Below are positions 26,633 through 35,091 of a stretch of 40,935 nucleotides of DNA, one piece after another (position 1 is the stretch's first letter; each line of letters starts with the position of its first letter). The notes under the pieces are model-generated. The model was not told the DNA's origin, did not search any database, and was given only the letters and a program-made list of their open reading frames with translations. Source of the stretch: Myxococcales bacterium (lineage in GTDB: Bacteria; Myxococcota_A; Polyangia; Polyangiales; Houyiibacteriaceae); NCBI GenBank assembly GCA_020351445.1, contig CP070713.1:3414227-3455161 (forward strand). The letters are read 5' to 3'. Position numbers and translations under genes: made by a program.

Positions 26633-26715
26633 GTATTTTCCTCGCGGCGAGGGGCTAGCACGCACCCGTTCCCCCCACCAACACCTGGGCCTGCCTGCTT
26701 ATTCTGCGCCAGCTC

Positions 26716-26780
26716 CCGCGAACCGCAGACCGCGAACCGCAAACCGCGGATCCACGGGGGCGGTTTGGCGGTTTGGCGGT
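26716..26780. repeat. Second inverted CCGCAAA/GCGGTTT array
   Basis: Left part 26716-26749 reads as five 7-base units (CCGCGAA, CCGCAGA, CCGCGAA, CCGCAAA, CCGCGGA); the right part 26759-26780 has two 8-base units GGCGGTTT plus a partial third in the opposite sense. The inner pair AAACCGC (26741-26747) and GCGGTTT (26760-26766) makes a 7-base stem with a 12-base loop. It lies between the divergent starts of moxR and hemL and is the same kind of element as 14753-14925. Confidence 0.8.
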
Positions 26781-26800
26781 GCCCGTGTAATTGTCCCCAC

Positions 26801-28084
26801 ATGTCCGACCCCGTCTCCCAAGAGCTCTTCACCCGCGCCTCCAAAGTCATCCCCGGCGGCGTCAATTCTCCGGTCCGTGCCTTCCGCGCCGTGGGTGGGG
26901 AGCCGATCTTCATCGAGGAAGCCCATGGTCCCATCATGGTCGGCGCCGACGGGACGGAATACATCGATTACGTCGGCTCTTGGGGCCCGATGATCCTCGG
27001 GCACGCCCAGCCGGACGTGGTGGCTGCGATCCAACGGGCTGCCGACAAGGGCTCCAGTTACGGTGCGCCAACCGAGGCCGAGATCACGATGGCAGAGCGG
27101 ATTCGCGATGCCGTCCCTTCGATGGAAATGTCGCGGCTCGTTTCGAGTGGGACCGAAGCGACCATGGGTGCGCTTCGGGTCGCCCGTGGCTACACCGGGC
27201 GCGATCTCATCGTGAAGTGCGTCGGGGGTTATCACGGCGGGGCCGACTATCTGCTGGTTAAAGGGGGCAGCGGTTTGGCGACGCTCGGAGAACCGGACAG
27301 CGCTGGAGTTCCCGCTGCCATTGCCGGCACCACGCTGGTCGTTCCCTATAACGATGCCTACGCGCTCGAGAAGATCTTCGGGGACCGGGGCAATGAGATC
27401 GCCGCGGTGATCTTCGAGCCGATCGCCGGCAACATGGGCTGCATCCCGCCTGATCCCGTCTGGCTCGCGGCGCTTCGAACCCAAACCCAAAACCACGGCG
27501 CCCTCCTGATCTGCGACGAGGTGATGACCGGCTTTCGGGTCGCATGGGGCGGCGCCCAAGCTCTCTACGACATCCGGCCCGATCTGACCTGCCTTGGAAA
27601 GGTCATCGGGGGCGGGCTTCCCGTCGGCGCGTACGGCGGAACGCGTGAAATCATGGAGAAAATCGCGCCCATCGGGCCGGTGTATCAAGCAGGCACCCTC
27701 AGCGGCAACCCACTCGCCGTCGCTGCCGGCCTCGAGACGATCGAGCACCTTCTCCGCCCCGGCGTCTACGAAGACCTGGAAAACAAGGGCGATCAGGTCC
27801 AGGCGCTGCTCGAGCAGCACGCCGGTGCCGCAGGCGTTCCCATCACGGTCCAGCGTGTCGGCTCGATGCTCACCGCCTTCTTCCGCGACAAGCCGGTCCG
27901 CAACTGGGACGAAGCCGCCGACACCGATCGCGAAGCCTTTGGGCGATGGCACGCGGCGTTGCTCGAAAACGGTGTGTATTGGCCCTGCAGCCAGTTCGAG
28001 GCGGCCTTCGTTTCCCTCGCCCACGATGCGGATTCGCTGCAGAAGACCGGCCGCGCTTTCAAAGCCGCATTCGCCGGGCTCTGA
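26801..28084 (+). CDS. hemL: Glutamate-1-semialdehyde 2,1-aminomutase
   Basis: PLP enzyme that turns glutamate-1-semialdehyde into 5-aminolevulinate, the second step of the C5 route to haem. The 427 residues carry the hallmark start ASKVIPGGVNSPVRAF (13-28), SSGTEATMGALRVARGYTGR (115-134), GGYHGGADY, CDEVMTGFR (Asp239 holds the PLP ring), and the Schiff-base Lys267 in CLGKVIGGGLPVGAYGG. The C-terminal part ends at the usual length. ATG at 26801 is the family start; no good ribosome site precedes it. An upstream extension of the frame is non-coding or antisense to moxR. hemA is not in the window. Confidence 0.96.
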   Translation: MSDPVSQELFTRASKVIPGGVNSPVRAFRAVGGEPIFIEEAHGPIMVGADGTEYIDYVGSWGPMILGHAQPDVVAAIQRAADKGSSYGAPTEAEITMAERIRDAVPSMEMSRLVSSGTEATMGALRVARGYTGRDLIVKCVGGYHGGADYLLVKGGSGLATLGEPDSAGVPAAIAGTTLVVPYNDAYALEKIFGDRGNEIAAVIFEPIAGNMGCIPPDPVWLAALRTQTQNHGALLICDEVMTGFRVAWGGAQALYDIRPDLTCLGKVIGGGLPVGAYGGTREIMEKIAPIGPVYQAGTLSGNPLAVAAGLETIEHLLRPGVYEDLENKGDQVQALLEQHAGAAGVPITVQRVGSMLTAFFRDKPVRNWDEAADTDREAFGRWHAALLENGVYWPCSQFEAAFVSLAHDADSLQKTGRAFKAAFAGL

Positions 28085-28130
28085 GACAAAAAACAACCAA
28101 TTTCACGGGGGAAATGGTCTTCGGCCAACC

Positions 28131-28158
28131 TTGACCCCACATACCCCCGTGCTATACG
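28131..28158 (+). promoter_or_regulatory. Candidate sigma-70-type promoter of the atp genes
   Basis: TTGACC (28131-28136) and TATACG (28153-28158) are separated by 16 bases, about 47 bases before the atpZ start and past the hemL stop. Both boxes match the consensus at 4-5 of 6 positions. A short GC stem (CGCCC/GGGCG) follows in the leader. The assignment is by eye. Confidence 0.5.
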
Positions 28159-28204
28159 CCGCCCGCTCTTTGGGCGCGGATCCTTGGAACTGTAGGGAAC
28201 TGAT

Positions 28205-28462
28205 GTGCTGGCGATGCTCCTCAACCGGGAACAACGGGAGCAGCTCAAGCAACTGGGCAGCTTGTCGACGATTGGCATCGAGCTCGGCCTCTCGATCGCA
28301 TTGGGCTACCTCGGAGGCCGATGGTTGGACGGCAAGCTCGGTACTGAACCTTGGCTCCAATGGATCGGCCTGGGGTTTGGACTTGCCGCGGGCGCTCGAA
28401 GCCTCTACAGGGTCGTCCGCCGCGCGCAGCGGATGATGGAAGAAGAAGACGAATCCCAGTGA
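28205..28462 (+). CDS. atpZ: AtpZ-type F0F1-ATPase accessory membrane protein
   Basis: An 85-residue protein with two hydrophobic segments (LSTIGIELGLSIALGYLGGR; WLQWIGLGFGLAAGARSLY) joined by the motif LGGRWLDGKLGTEPW, typical of the ATPase_gene1/AtpZ family (GxxLDxxLGTxPW) placed at the front of atp operons. It is thought to help assembly or Mg2+/Ca2+ transport. Start is GTG 28205 or ATG 28214. Its stop overlaps the atpI start. Confidence 0.82.
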   Translation: MLAMLLNREQREQLKQLGSLSTIGIELGLSIALGYLGGRWLDGKLGTEPWLQWIGLGFGLAAGARSLYRVVRRAQRMMEEEDESQ

Positions 28463-28860
28463 TCGACCAACTCAAAACGCAAACCCCACGCTACGTCGCA
28501 GTCGCGGCGCTCGTGCTCACTGGTCTGGCATTCGTGCTCGGCGGAGTGAGCATCGGGGTCGGCGCCGCCATCGGTGGCACTCTAGCGGTGTTGGATGCGT
28601 GGGCGATCACCTGGTTGGCCAGCCGTATCGTCAGCGGCGCCGGCTTCATCGACCGTGGGTTCGCCGCGGGGCTCTTGGGCGCCAAGCTCGTCGTGCTCTT
28701 GGCGGTTTGTTGGGCGTTGCTCGCACGTTGGGGTGTTGACCCGATCGGTTTTTCGGTGGGCCTCGGCGCCTTGGTTCTCGGCATGCTCTACAGCGGTGCC
28801 GAGCTGTCTATTCGCGAAGCCCAAGCCGCCCGGGAAGCCCAAGCGGCGGGGGAGGGGTGA
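28459..28860 (+). CDS. atpI: ATP synthase subunit I
   Basis: A 133-residue membrane protein with four hydrophobic segments (VAVAALVLTGLAFVLGGVSI; IGGTLAVLDAWAITWLA; AAGLLGAKLVVLLAVCWALL; IGFSVGLGALVLGMLYSGAE), as in AtpI, the assembly factor for the c-ring. Sequence is poorly conserved in this family, so the call leans on topology and on the place between atpZ and atpB. GTG at 28459 overlaps the atpZ stop (GTGA). Only three bases separate it from atpB. Confidence 0.75.
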   Translation: MIDQLKTQTPRYVAVAALVLTGLAFVLGGVSIGVGAAIGGTLAVLDAWAITWLASRIVSGAGFIDRGFAAGLLGAKLVVLLAVCWALLARWGVDPIGFSVGLGALVLGMLYSGAELSIREAQAAREAQAAGEG

Positions 28861-28863
28861 GGC

Positions 28864-30025
<1,162 letters not shown>

Positions 30026-30101
30026 GCGGTAGCTCGCGTCGGGGCGCGCCGGTTTTAGTGCACCCTGGCGGGCGAGGGCTTCCCGCACCATACTGGCGAT
30101 C

Positions 30102-30611
30102 ATGACGAGCGAGCAGGACGCGGCTTCACCAGCGGAACCGACCCGCAAGCGAGGGCTTCCGGGTGCCGCGAAGGTGGGCCTCGTCTTCATCGTGCTCGTC
30201 GGTGCGGCGGCTTGGTTGCTTTCGGGCAGCGACAACCCGTTCGTGTACTCGAAACTGGTGCACGAGGTGATGAGCGCGCCCGACTCCTTCGAGGGGCGCC
30301 GCCTGCGCGTCGAAGGTGAGCTCCGACAGGGTTCGATTCAGTTCCGTGAAGAGCCCTGCGAATGGCGGTTCGTCCTCCACAAGGAAGGCAAAGAGATGCC
30401 CGTTCGCTTCCCGCAGTGTGTCGTGCCCGACACGTTCCGCGACGGCATGGGCATTCAGGTGACGGTTCAGGGCGAGCTCGGCGGCGATGGCGTGTTCCTC
30501 GCCAACCAGGTGATTCCACGCTGCCCGTCGAAGTACGAAATGCAGCAGCGCATGGAAGCCGGCGAGGAAATGCCCTACGACCCGAACGCGCCGCTTCCCG
30601 GTCAGAGCTGA
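30102..30611 (+). CDS. ccmE: CcmE-type haem chaperone with CxxxY motif
   Basis: Periplasmic haem-carrying chaperone of c-type cytochrome maturation (system I). The 169 residues have one N-terminal membrane anchor (about 24-41), then an OB-fold beta barrel with EGRRLRVEGELRQGSIQF, PDTFRDGMGIQVTVQGEL and GDGVFLANQVI, which track CcmE. In place of the usual HxxxY, the haem-binding spot reads CPSKY (Cys141, Tyr145), the CxxxY type known from sulfate-reducing bacteria and archaea. Two more cysteines (86 and 106) are unusual. It lies alone after atpE, without ccm neighbours. Confidence 0.8.
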   Translation: MTSEQDAASPAEPTRKRGLPGAAKVGLVFIVLVGAAAWLLSGSDNPFVYSKLVHEVMSAPDSFEGRRLRVEGELRQGSIQFREEPCEWRFVLHKEGKEMPVRFPQCVVPDTFRDGMGIQVTVQGELGGDGVFLANQVIPRCPSKYEMQQRMEAGEEMPYDPNAPLPGQS

Positions 30612-30685
30612 AAAGCCCACCTTCTCCCGATACTACTGCTCCTAGCGAGGAGAGACGGGCCTTCGGCGATCGTCGATTCGACGCT

Positions 30686-31138
30686 CTACTGACCCTTGAT
30701 CGTCTTGATTCGCTTGTCGTGTCGAGTCTTTTCCCTCTCTTCTGCAGCTGAGATATTTCGCATCTGCTTCTCGTAGAACTCCTTCGCGCGCTTACGCCTT
30801 CCTTCGATCTCTTTCATCTGAGCTGCGTGGCGCTTGTCTTCTTGCTTGATCAAGCGCTCCTTGCGAGCTGCCTTGGCGGCCTCGGCTTTGGCCTGCCGCT
30901 CCGCCTTGGCCGCTTCTGCTTTCGCCTTTTGAGCTTCCTTGCGGGCCTCGGCCTCTGTCTTGGCTTTGTCTTCGGCCTCCTCGGCCTTGTCTTCGGCCTT
31001 CTTCTTGGACGCGTCGGCTTTCTTCTTGGCTTCGCCCTTCACCTCTTCGTGGCTTTCCGCGGCTGCCACGGATGCGATCGTGGCCGAAACGCCAACGGTG
31101 AGTGCCAAAGCGATCAATATCGGTGCAACGATTCTCAT
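30686..31138 (-). CDS. Exported lysine/alanine-rich coiled-coil protein
   Basis: A 150-residue protein: signal peptide (1-28, ending VAAAES), then one long charged helix of K/A/E heptads (for example KKKADASKKKAEDKAEEAED) to the end, with R/K-rich C-terminus HDKRIKTIKGQ. Low complexity hides family links; similar tails occur in TolA-like and unknown periplasmic proteins. ATG at 31138 is chosen because GGGGAGG lies six bases upstream; an earlier in-frame GTG/ATG is weaker. Convergent with ccmE and divergent from mrfA. Function unknown. Confidence 0.78.
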   Translation of the reverse strand: MRIVAPILIALALTVGVSATIASVAAAESHEEVKGEAKKKADASKKKAEDKAEEAEDKAKTEAEARKEAQKAKAEAAKAERQAKAEAAKAARKERLIKQEDKRHAAQMKEIEGRRKRAKEFYEKQMRNISAAEEREKTRHDKRIKTIKGQ

Positions 31139-31241
31139 TCTTTTCCTCCCCTTAGGTGTGGGCATCGACGAAGTCGCCCCCTACCTCATTCATCATGACA
31201 TTAGGCCCCAAACCCGGTGGACCCAAGCGGTTTGGAGATTC

Positions 31242-31276
31242 TTGACCGCAGCGACTAAACAACCGTACAGTGCTGT
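31242..31276 (+). promoter_or_regulatory. Candidate mrfA promoter with a palindromic site
   Basis: TTGACC (31242-31247) and TACAGT (31266-31271) are 18 bases apart, just before the mrfA start. The 10-base palindrome-like ACAG-TG-CTGT (31267-31276) overlaps the -10 box, where a repressor could sit. It resembles half-sites of some LexA boxes but the spacing is not the E. coli one, so a regulator cannot be named. Confidence 0.35.
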
Positions 31277-31278
31277 GC

Positions 31279-33732
31279 ATGAGCGCAGTGGGGGGCCACA
31301 CAGCCCGTAGAAAACAGCCTTTTCGGCGGTTGGACAAGCCTTGGGCGCGGCCCCGGGGTGTAGCCGAGGTCCTCGAGCGCTGGCGCGCCGATGGGACCTG
31401 GCGAAACGTCGTGTGGAGTCACTGCCTCGGCGCGCACGAGGCGAGCATCGTGTCGATGCCGCCGACCCTCGCGTCGGGGGTGGCGCGGGCACTTCAGCAG
31501 CGTGGCATCTGCGAGCTCTACAGCCATCAGGGGCGCGCGTTCGAACGCGCCTCCAACGGCAAGCACGTGGTCGTCGCCACCCCGACCGCCTCGGGGAAGA
31601 GCCTTTGCTACAACCTGCCGATCCTCCAAGCGCTTGCGTCCGATCCGACCGCGACGGCCCTCTACCTCTTTCCCACCAAAGCGCTGTCTCGCGATCAAGA
31701 AGAAGCGCTACGCGCCGTGGTCCGCGATGCCGATTTGAAGGTCGGGGCGATCACGTACGATGGCGACACTCCCAACGATGCGCGCCGAGTTGCGCGTCAG
31801 CGCGCCGGTGTGCTTCTCACCAACCCCGACATGCTGCATGCCGGCATCATGCCGCACCATACGGGGTGGGCGCGGCTCTTCTCCAATTTGAAGTACGTCG
31901 TCGTCGACGAGCTGCACACGTATCGCGGCGTCTTTGGCTCGCACCTCGCCAACGTGATGCGTCGCTTGCTGCGCATCGCGCGTTTCCATGGCTCGTCGCC
32001 AACGTTCGTTTTTGCGTCCGCCACCATCGGCAATCCGCGTGAGCATGCTTCCCGCATCTGCGGCGAGCCGGTTGAGCTCATCGAGGAGAACGGCGCGCCA
32101 ACCGGGTCTCGACAGGTCGTCGTCTACAATCCGCCGGTCGTCAACGCGGAGCTCGGCATTCGGCAGAGCTACATCAAGACGGCCGTGCGGCTGACTCAAG
32201 ACCTGGTCCGCGCGGGCGTCCCGACCCTGGTTTTTGGCAACTCCCGCAACGGCGTCGAGGTGATGCTCAAATACCTCCGCGACCGACTGGCGCGTGACCA
32301 GATCGATCCGTCGGCGATTCATGCATATCGAGGGGGCTATCTGCCTGAGACCCGCCGGCGCATCGAGGCGGCGCTTCGAGCAGGCGAGATCCGCTGCGTC
32401 GTGGCAACCAATGCTCTCGAGCTCGGCATCGACATCGGGGCGCTCGATGCGGTCGTGTGTGCCGGGTATCCGGGGACGATGGCCGGGCTCTGGCAGCGGT
32501 TTGGCCGGGCAGGGCGGCGGCGTGACCTGTCGTTGGCCGTGCTCGTTTCGTCGAGCAACCCGGTGGATCAGTACATGGCGCGCCATCCGCGCCAGCTGAT
32601 CTCAGCGCCGATCGAGCACGCGCGCATCGATCCCGACAACATCGAGATTCTCATTCAACACCTCAAGTGCGCGGCCTTCGAGCTGCCGTTCGAGCCCGAA
32701 GATGTCTACGGTGATGTTCCGAGTGACGCGCTGGGAGAAGCGCTCGACTACTTGGCGGACAACGGCGTCGTGCACCCCACCTCCACGGCGGCCGGTTCGA
32801 TCTACCACTGGGCTTCGGATAGCTACCCCGCCAACAATGTCTCGCTGCGAAGCGCGAGCTGGGACAATTTCGTGATCATCGAGCTCGAGGGGAACCGCAC
32901 CATCGCCGAGATGGATTGGCGCAGCACCCACACGATGCTGCACGAACAGGCGATCTATCAACACGAGGGTGGGCAGTACCAAGTCGAACGGCTCGACTTC
33001 GACAATCACAAAGCGTTCGTGCGCCGTGTGAAGCCCGACTACTACACGACCGCAATGACACACAGCAAGGTCACGGTCCTGGAGCAAGATCAGGGCGCCA
33101 CGATCGATCTCGGCGAGGTGCCACTCGATGCAGGCCTCGGCGAGGTGAGTGTCGTCGAGAAGGTCGTCGGGTACAAGAAGATCAAGTTTCACACGCACGA
33201 GAACGTCGGTTACGGCGAGGTGCACCTGCCTGAGATGCAGAAACACACCACCGCATTTTGGCTGACGTTTCCGGAGGATTTCGTGCAAAGCCAACCGGAG
33301 CCGCGGGCGGTCGTGGTAGATGCGCTGCGCGGGCTCTCCAAAGCGATGCACGTGGTGGGTGCCGTGGGGCTCATGATCGACCCTCGCGACCTCGGGCGCA
33401 CGCTCGGCAGTTGCAACGAAGACGAGGCAAGCCCCGTGGCGACGAAGTCGCTTTACGGGGCGCCGCCGAGCAAAGGCAAGGGCCCCGGCTTCGATCCCAC
33501 GATTTTCCTCTACGACAGTGTCGCTGGCGGGATCGGGCTGGCGTCGCGCCTATTCGAAGAGCGCGAGGAGTTGCTGCGCCGAGCTCGCCATCTGATCGAG
33601 AGCTGCGAGTGTGATGAAGGCTGCCCCGGCTGCATCGGTCCGGATGCCTCCGGTGACGACGAGCCCGAGGCCGCACGCAAGCGTTTGGTGCTTGGTTTGT
33701 TGGATGCTGTGGGCGTGAGCGCCACCCACTGA
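31279..33732 (+). CDS. mrfA: MrfA/YprA-type superfamily 2 helicase
   Basis: An 817-residue DNA helicase. Motifs: Walker A TPTASGKS (101-108), DELH (210-213), SAT (247-249), GGYLPETRRRIEAALRAGEI, VATNALELGIDIGALDAV and QRFGRAGRR. A DUF1998-type C-terminal region follows, ending in a four-cysteine zinc-like cluster C-x-C-x3-C-x2-C (Cys776, 778, 782, 785). This layout is that of Bacillus subtilis MrfA (YprA), which with MrfB repairs mitomycin C damage without UvrA. ATG at 31279 is used; GTG at 31270 is also in frame. mrfB starts six bases after its stop. Confidence 0.9.
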   Translation: MSAVGGHTARRKQPFRRLDKPWARPRGVAEVLERWRADGTWRNVVWSHCLGAHEASIVSMPPTLASGVARALQQRGICELYSHQGRAFERASNGKHVVVATPTASGKSLCYNLPILQALASDPTATALYLFPTKALSRDQEEALRAVVRDADLKVGAITYDGDTPNDARRVARQRAGVLLTNPDMLHAGIMPHHTGWARLFSNLKYVVVDELHTYRGVFGSHLANVMRRLLRIARFHGSSPTFVFASATIGNPREHASRICGEPVELIEENGAPTGSRQVVVYNPPVVNAELGIRQSYIKTAVRLTQDLVRAGVPTLVFGNSRNGVEVMLKYLRDRLARDQIDPSAIHAYRGGYLPETRRRIEAALRAGEIRCVVATNALELGIDIGALDAVVCAGYPGTMAGLWQRFGRAGRRRDLSLAVLVSSSNPVDQYMARHPRQLISAPIEHARIDPDNIEILIQHLKCAAFELPFEPEDVYGDVPSDALGEALDYLADNGVVHPTSTAAGSIYHWASDSYPANNVSLRSASWDNFVIIELEGNRTIAEMDWRSTHTMLHEQAIYQHEGGQYQVERLDFDNHKAFVRRVKPDYYTTAMTHSKVTVLEQDQGATIDLGEVPLDAGLGEVSVVEKVVGYKKIKFHTHENVGYGEVHLPEMQKHTTAFWLTFPEDFVQSQPEPRAVVVDALRGLSKAMHVVGAVGLMIDPRDLGRTLGSCNEDEASPVATKSLYGAPPSKGKGPGFDPTIFLYDSVAGGIGLASRLFEEREELLRRARHLIESCECDEGCPGCIGPDASGDDEPEAARKRLVLGLLDAVGVSATH

Positions 33733-33738
33733 GGACCG

Positions 33739-34956
33739 ATGTCGATCAAACGAAACCTCGCGCGACTGGCGAAGACTACCCCCCGGCAGCTGGATGTTGC
33801 CAGTGTGCGAGGCGTACTTCCGGGGCTTCGATCCGCGCTGCCGGGGCAGCGAAGGGATACCGAGCATGGTGAGCTCCACCTGATCGACGAGTATCTCGAG
33901 CCCCATCATCATCACGGACGGGCGCACATTGCCAAGGCTCTGCGGGTGCCGACCGAGCGCCTAGCGCAGCTCGCCTTGGATCCGTCGCTTGAGAACATCG
34001 ACATCCAGCGTGCGTTGTTTCTCGACACCGAAACGACTGGGCTGGCGGGTGGAACGGGGACCGTGCCCTTCTTGATCGGCATCGGCTGGTTTGAGGACCA
34101 ATCCATGCGGATTCAGCAGCTTTTCCTTCCGGAGCTCGGTCGCGAAGCGCCCATGCTGCACTGGCTCCGTGAGCGGGTGAACGAGAGCTCCTTTATCGTG
34201 TCTTTCAACGGCAAGACCTTTGACTGGCCACTTTTGCGCACCCGTTTCGTGCTAAACCGCGTTCGCGCGCCAGCCTTGCCGCCGCACCTCGATTTGCTGC
34301 ATTGCGCTCGTCGCGTCTTACGACCGAGGCTGAAGTCGGTGCGGCTCGTGGAGCTCGAGCGCAAGGTGCTCGGGATGTACCGCGAGGACGACGTGTCCGG
34401 TGCGGTGATCCCTCAACTCTACTTCGACTACCTCGATGGCGGGGAGGTATCGCCGATCGCAAAGGTGATCGAGCACAATGCGAACGACTTGATCGCATTG
34501 GCGGCGCTCGTCGCCGAGCTCGTCAGCCATTTCGACGAGGTGCATGGCGGCGACGACCCACGTGACCATTTGGCCTACGCCAAGATTGCCGAGCGTACAG
34601 GCGATTCAACTCGCGCGCGCTCCTTCGCCCATGCGGCCGCCCGAGGGGGCGGGGAGGCTGCCTGCACGGTCGAGGCTTATCTGCTCCATGCACGCATGGC
34701 TCGCCGTGGGGGGGATGTCGACGACGAGGAGCGCGCTCTTCACGAAGCGCTCCGGGCGACCGATGACGACGAGTTGCGCGCCGCCGTCCAGCTTGCGCTT
34801 GCGAAGCTCTACGAGCATCGGCGCAAGGACCTCGGCCGTGCGCTTGAGCATGCGGAGGGCACGGCGTTGGCCGAGGGAGAGGACGCGGCCCAACGGCGCG
34901 TGGCCCGGTTGGAGCGTCGCTTGCGGGGGACACTCTCCCCCCTCCTAACCAAATGA
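33739..34956 (+). CDS. mrfB: MrfB/YprB-type RNase H-like exonuclease with TPR tail
   Basis: A 405-residue protein. The middle (about 90-260) is a DnaQ/RNase H-fold exonuclease: FLDTETTGL with Asp96 and Glu98, FNGKTFDW with Asp162, and HNANDLI with His246 and Asp250, a full DEDD-type catalytic set. The rest (about 270-400) is helical with TPR-like repeats (AYAKIAERTGDSTRARSFAH; LALAKLYEHRRKDLGRALEH). This matches MrfB (YprB) of Bacillus subtilis, the 3'-5' exonuclease partner of MrfA. ATG is six bases after mrfA, so they form one operon. Confidence 0.88.
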   Translation: MSIKRNLARLAKTTPRQLDVASVRGVLPGLRSALPGQRRDTEHGELHLIDEYLEPHHHHGRAHIAKALRVPTERLAQLALDPSLENIDIQRALFLDTETTGLAGGTGTVPFLIGIGWFEDQSMRIQQLFLPELGREAPMLHWLRERVNESSFIVSFNGKTFDWPLLRTRFVLNRVRAPALPPHLDLLHCARRVLRPRLKSVRLVELERKVLGMYREDDVSGAVIPQLYFDYLDGGEVSPIAKVIEHNANDLIALAALVAELVSHFDEVHGGDDPRDHLAYAKIAERTGDSTRARSFAHAAARGGGEAACTVEAYLLHARMARRGGDVDDEERALHEALRATDDDELRAAVQLALAKLYEHRRKDLGRALEHAEGTALAEGEDAAQRRVARLERRLRGTLSPLLTK

Positions 34957-35090
34957 AAACCCAGCGCTTTTCAGCCAAAGATCGCAGCGGCTGCTCTCGG
35001 CTGCTCGGGAAAGTTCCCTTGTTTGCCGTTGCGATCTTCGCGTGAGAATCGGAGTGATTTCAGGGGCTTGCGGGGTAGGAGAGTGTCCCC
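34926..35090. repeat. Inverted repeat GGGGACACTCTC around the mrfB-dus junction
   Basis: GGGGACACTCTC at 34926-34937 (inside the last codons of mrfB) and its exact complement GAGAGTGTCCCC at 35079-35090 (touching the dus stop) bracket the gap between two convergent genes. They resemble the GGGGAC/GTCCCC palindrome at 36290-36310. Confidence 0.7.
34978..35038. terminator. Hairpin between convergent mrfB and dus
   Basis: A 13-base stem (AAGATCGCAGCGG at 34978-34990 with CCGTTGCGATCTT at 35026-35038, one G-T wobble) encloses a smaller GGGAA/TTCCC hairpin. No T-run follows closely on either strand, so it may be a bidirectional or Rho-independent-like stop only in part. Confidence 0.45.
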
Positions 35091-35091
35091 G

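Noticed and set aside
26699-28096. 465-residue open frame on the minus strand
   Set aside because: Antisense to hemL, whose motifs and length are complete; codon-bias shadow.
30026-30101. Terminator between atpE and ccmE
   Set aside because: Only short 5-base GC stems and a TTTT without a proper hairpin; read-through cannot be excluded.
33904-33915. Run of four histidines in MrfB as metal site or cloning tag
   Set aside because: It lies inside the protein in a poorly ordered stretch and is part of the natural frame; no vector sequence around it.
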